A stretch of 64,000 bases of DNA from Alkalicoccus daliensis. GTDB taxonomy: Bacteria > Bacillota > Bacilli > Bacillales > Salisediminibacteriaceae. The notes beneath the pieces were generated by a model. The model made no database searches, had not been told where the DNA came from, and saw only the letters and a list, made by a program, of their open reading frames with translations. Each line of letters opens with the position of its first letter. Position 1 is the first letter of the stretch. This document shows, piece by piece, positions 63,457 through 64,000 of this stretch. The stretch is from positions 62,001-126,000 of the forward strand of contig NZ_FNIL01000006.1 of the NCBI RefSeq assembly GCF_900103955.1, given 5' to 3'. Position numbers and translations under genes: made by a program.

Positions 63457-64000
63457 TCAGCTCTCTCCATAATAATAATAATACTGGGATTCTTCCATCG
63501 CGCGGTCATTCAAAACCGCTCCCAGAATATTTGCATCTACTTTTCTTAATGACTCTACGGCCTTCTGTGCATGTTCTTCCTCTGTCTGACCGCTGCGGAC
63601 TACCAGAATTGTACCGTCTACCAAGCCGGCAATAATCTGCGGATCAGTTACTGCATTTACCGGCGGGGCATCAAAAATAACATAATCATACACAGCCGTT
63701 GCATCTCTTACAAATTTTTTCATACGCGCCGATCCAAGCAGCTCACTCGGATTCGGCGGTAATGGACCAGATGGTAGTACATCAAGCCTTTCAATAGAAG
63801 TTTCAAAAACTGAATCTTCTAAGGAAGCTTTGTTTGTTACCACATTCGTAAATCCTGCCTGGTTCGGCACCTGAAATGAGAAGTGTACTGTCGGTTTGCG
63901 AAGATCTGTATCGACAAGCAGCACTTTATTATCCTGCTGTGCAAGTACGATACTTAAATTCGCTACAGTGGTTGACTTCCCTTCTCCCGGAGAAGAAGAC
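63457..64000 (-). CDS. BY-type tyrosine kinase CpsD/EpsB, truncated by window edge
   Basis: The C-terminal ~180 residues are present; the 5' part lies outside the window. Walker A is in SPGEGKSTT at the very edge, Walker A' in LLVDTDLRKP and Walker B in VIFDAPP. The C-terminus has the autophosphorylated tyrosine cluster QYYYYYGES. With the transmembrane modulator expected upstream, it controls EPS polymerisation and export. Confidence 0.93.
   Translation of the reverse strand, partial: SSSPGEGKSTTVANLSIVLAQQDNKVLLVDTDLRKPTVHFSFQVPNQAGFTNVVTNKASLEDSVFETSIERLDVLPSGPLPPNPSELLGSARMKKFVRDATAVYDYVIFDAPPVNAVTDPQIIAGLVDGTILVVRSGQTEEEHAQKAVESLRKVDANILGAVLNDRAMEESQYYYYYGES

Noticed and set aside
1-64000. 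CRISPR arrays, tRNA or rRNA genes, prophage genes
   Set aside because: No repeated spacer-type arrays, no cloverleaf-like or rRNA-like sequence, and no phage structural or integrase genes were seen while reading both strands.

Overview
The window looks like chromosome of a low-GC Gram-positive bacterium of the Bacillaceae type. Strong AGGAGG ribosome sites precede nearly every gene, GTG and TTG starts are common, solute-binding proteins are lipoproteins, and there are CcpA-type cre boxes, a YesM/YesN-type two-component pair and an eps/cps-type exopolysaccharide locus. The exported binding proteins are very rich in Asp, Glu and Asn, which suggests a halotolerant or haloalkaliphilic lifestyle. 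This is inference; no rRNA or tRNA gene is present to place the organism.

Layout. (1) 1-4.6 kb: the end of an SF1 helicase gene, then two minus-strand genes. One encodes a three-domain protein (alpha/beta-hydrolase, CapA-like, SGNH hydrolase) and the other a sugar-transfer-type ATP-grasp protein. (2) 5.3-22.2 kb: a large minus-strand catabolic cluster headed by a divergent LacI-family gene. It holds two carbohydrate-type ABC importers without ATPases, two HisD-family dehydrogenases, an HpcH/HpaI aldolase, an alpha/beta-hydrolase, an amidase, a double SnoaL-like protein, a cupin and an SDR. (3) 22.7-34.8 kb: a second minus-strand catabolic operon behind a GntR/UTRA regulator with clear operators. 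It encodes a TIM-barrel isomerase, an M20 hydrolase, a threonine-synthase-like PLP enzyme, an ABC importer, a Gfo/Idh/MocA oxidoreductase, RidA, a metallo-beta-lactamase-fold hydrolase, a SIS isomerase and an FGGY kinase, and ends in a strong terminator. (4) 35-36.5 kb: a universal stress protein among gene remnants. (5) 36.5-44 kb: a plus-strand two-component system, ABC importer and GH32 fructosidase for sucrose or fructo-oligosaccharides. (6) 44.2-47.7 kb: a VOC protein, an unknown membrane protein, a UDP-glucose dehydrogenase and a small hypothetical protein. (7) 47.9-49.7 kb: a decayed ISL3-type insertion sequence with perfect 23-bp ends. (8) 49.9-64 kb: a minus-strand exopolysaccharide operon, from a truncated BY-kinase and its phosphatase, through EpsC-like dehydratase and priming transferase, to glycosyltransferases, UDP-GalNAcA-type precursor genes, an EpsG-type polymerase and a Wzx flippase.

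How it fits together. Regions 2, 3 and 5 each pair a local regulator with a binding protein and two permeases but no ATPase, so all probably share an MsmX-type ATPase encoded elsewhere. Three of the four importers have a terminator-like hairpin, and the fourth a stable hairpin, just after the binding-protein gene, as expected for making more binding protein than permease. The substrates of regions 2 and 3 cannot be named from sequence. Region 3 suggests an N-acylated amino-sugar acid or a sugar/amino-acid conjugate; region 2 has an enzyme set I do not recognise as a described pathway. The glycosyltransferase and export part of the EPS locus is visibly more AT-rich than its epsC-side and ugd-side flanks and is bordered by the IS, which points to a swapped cassette. 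A possible terminator/antiterminator leader lies before epsC.
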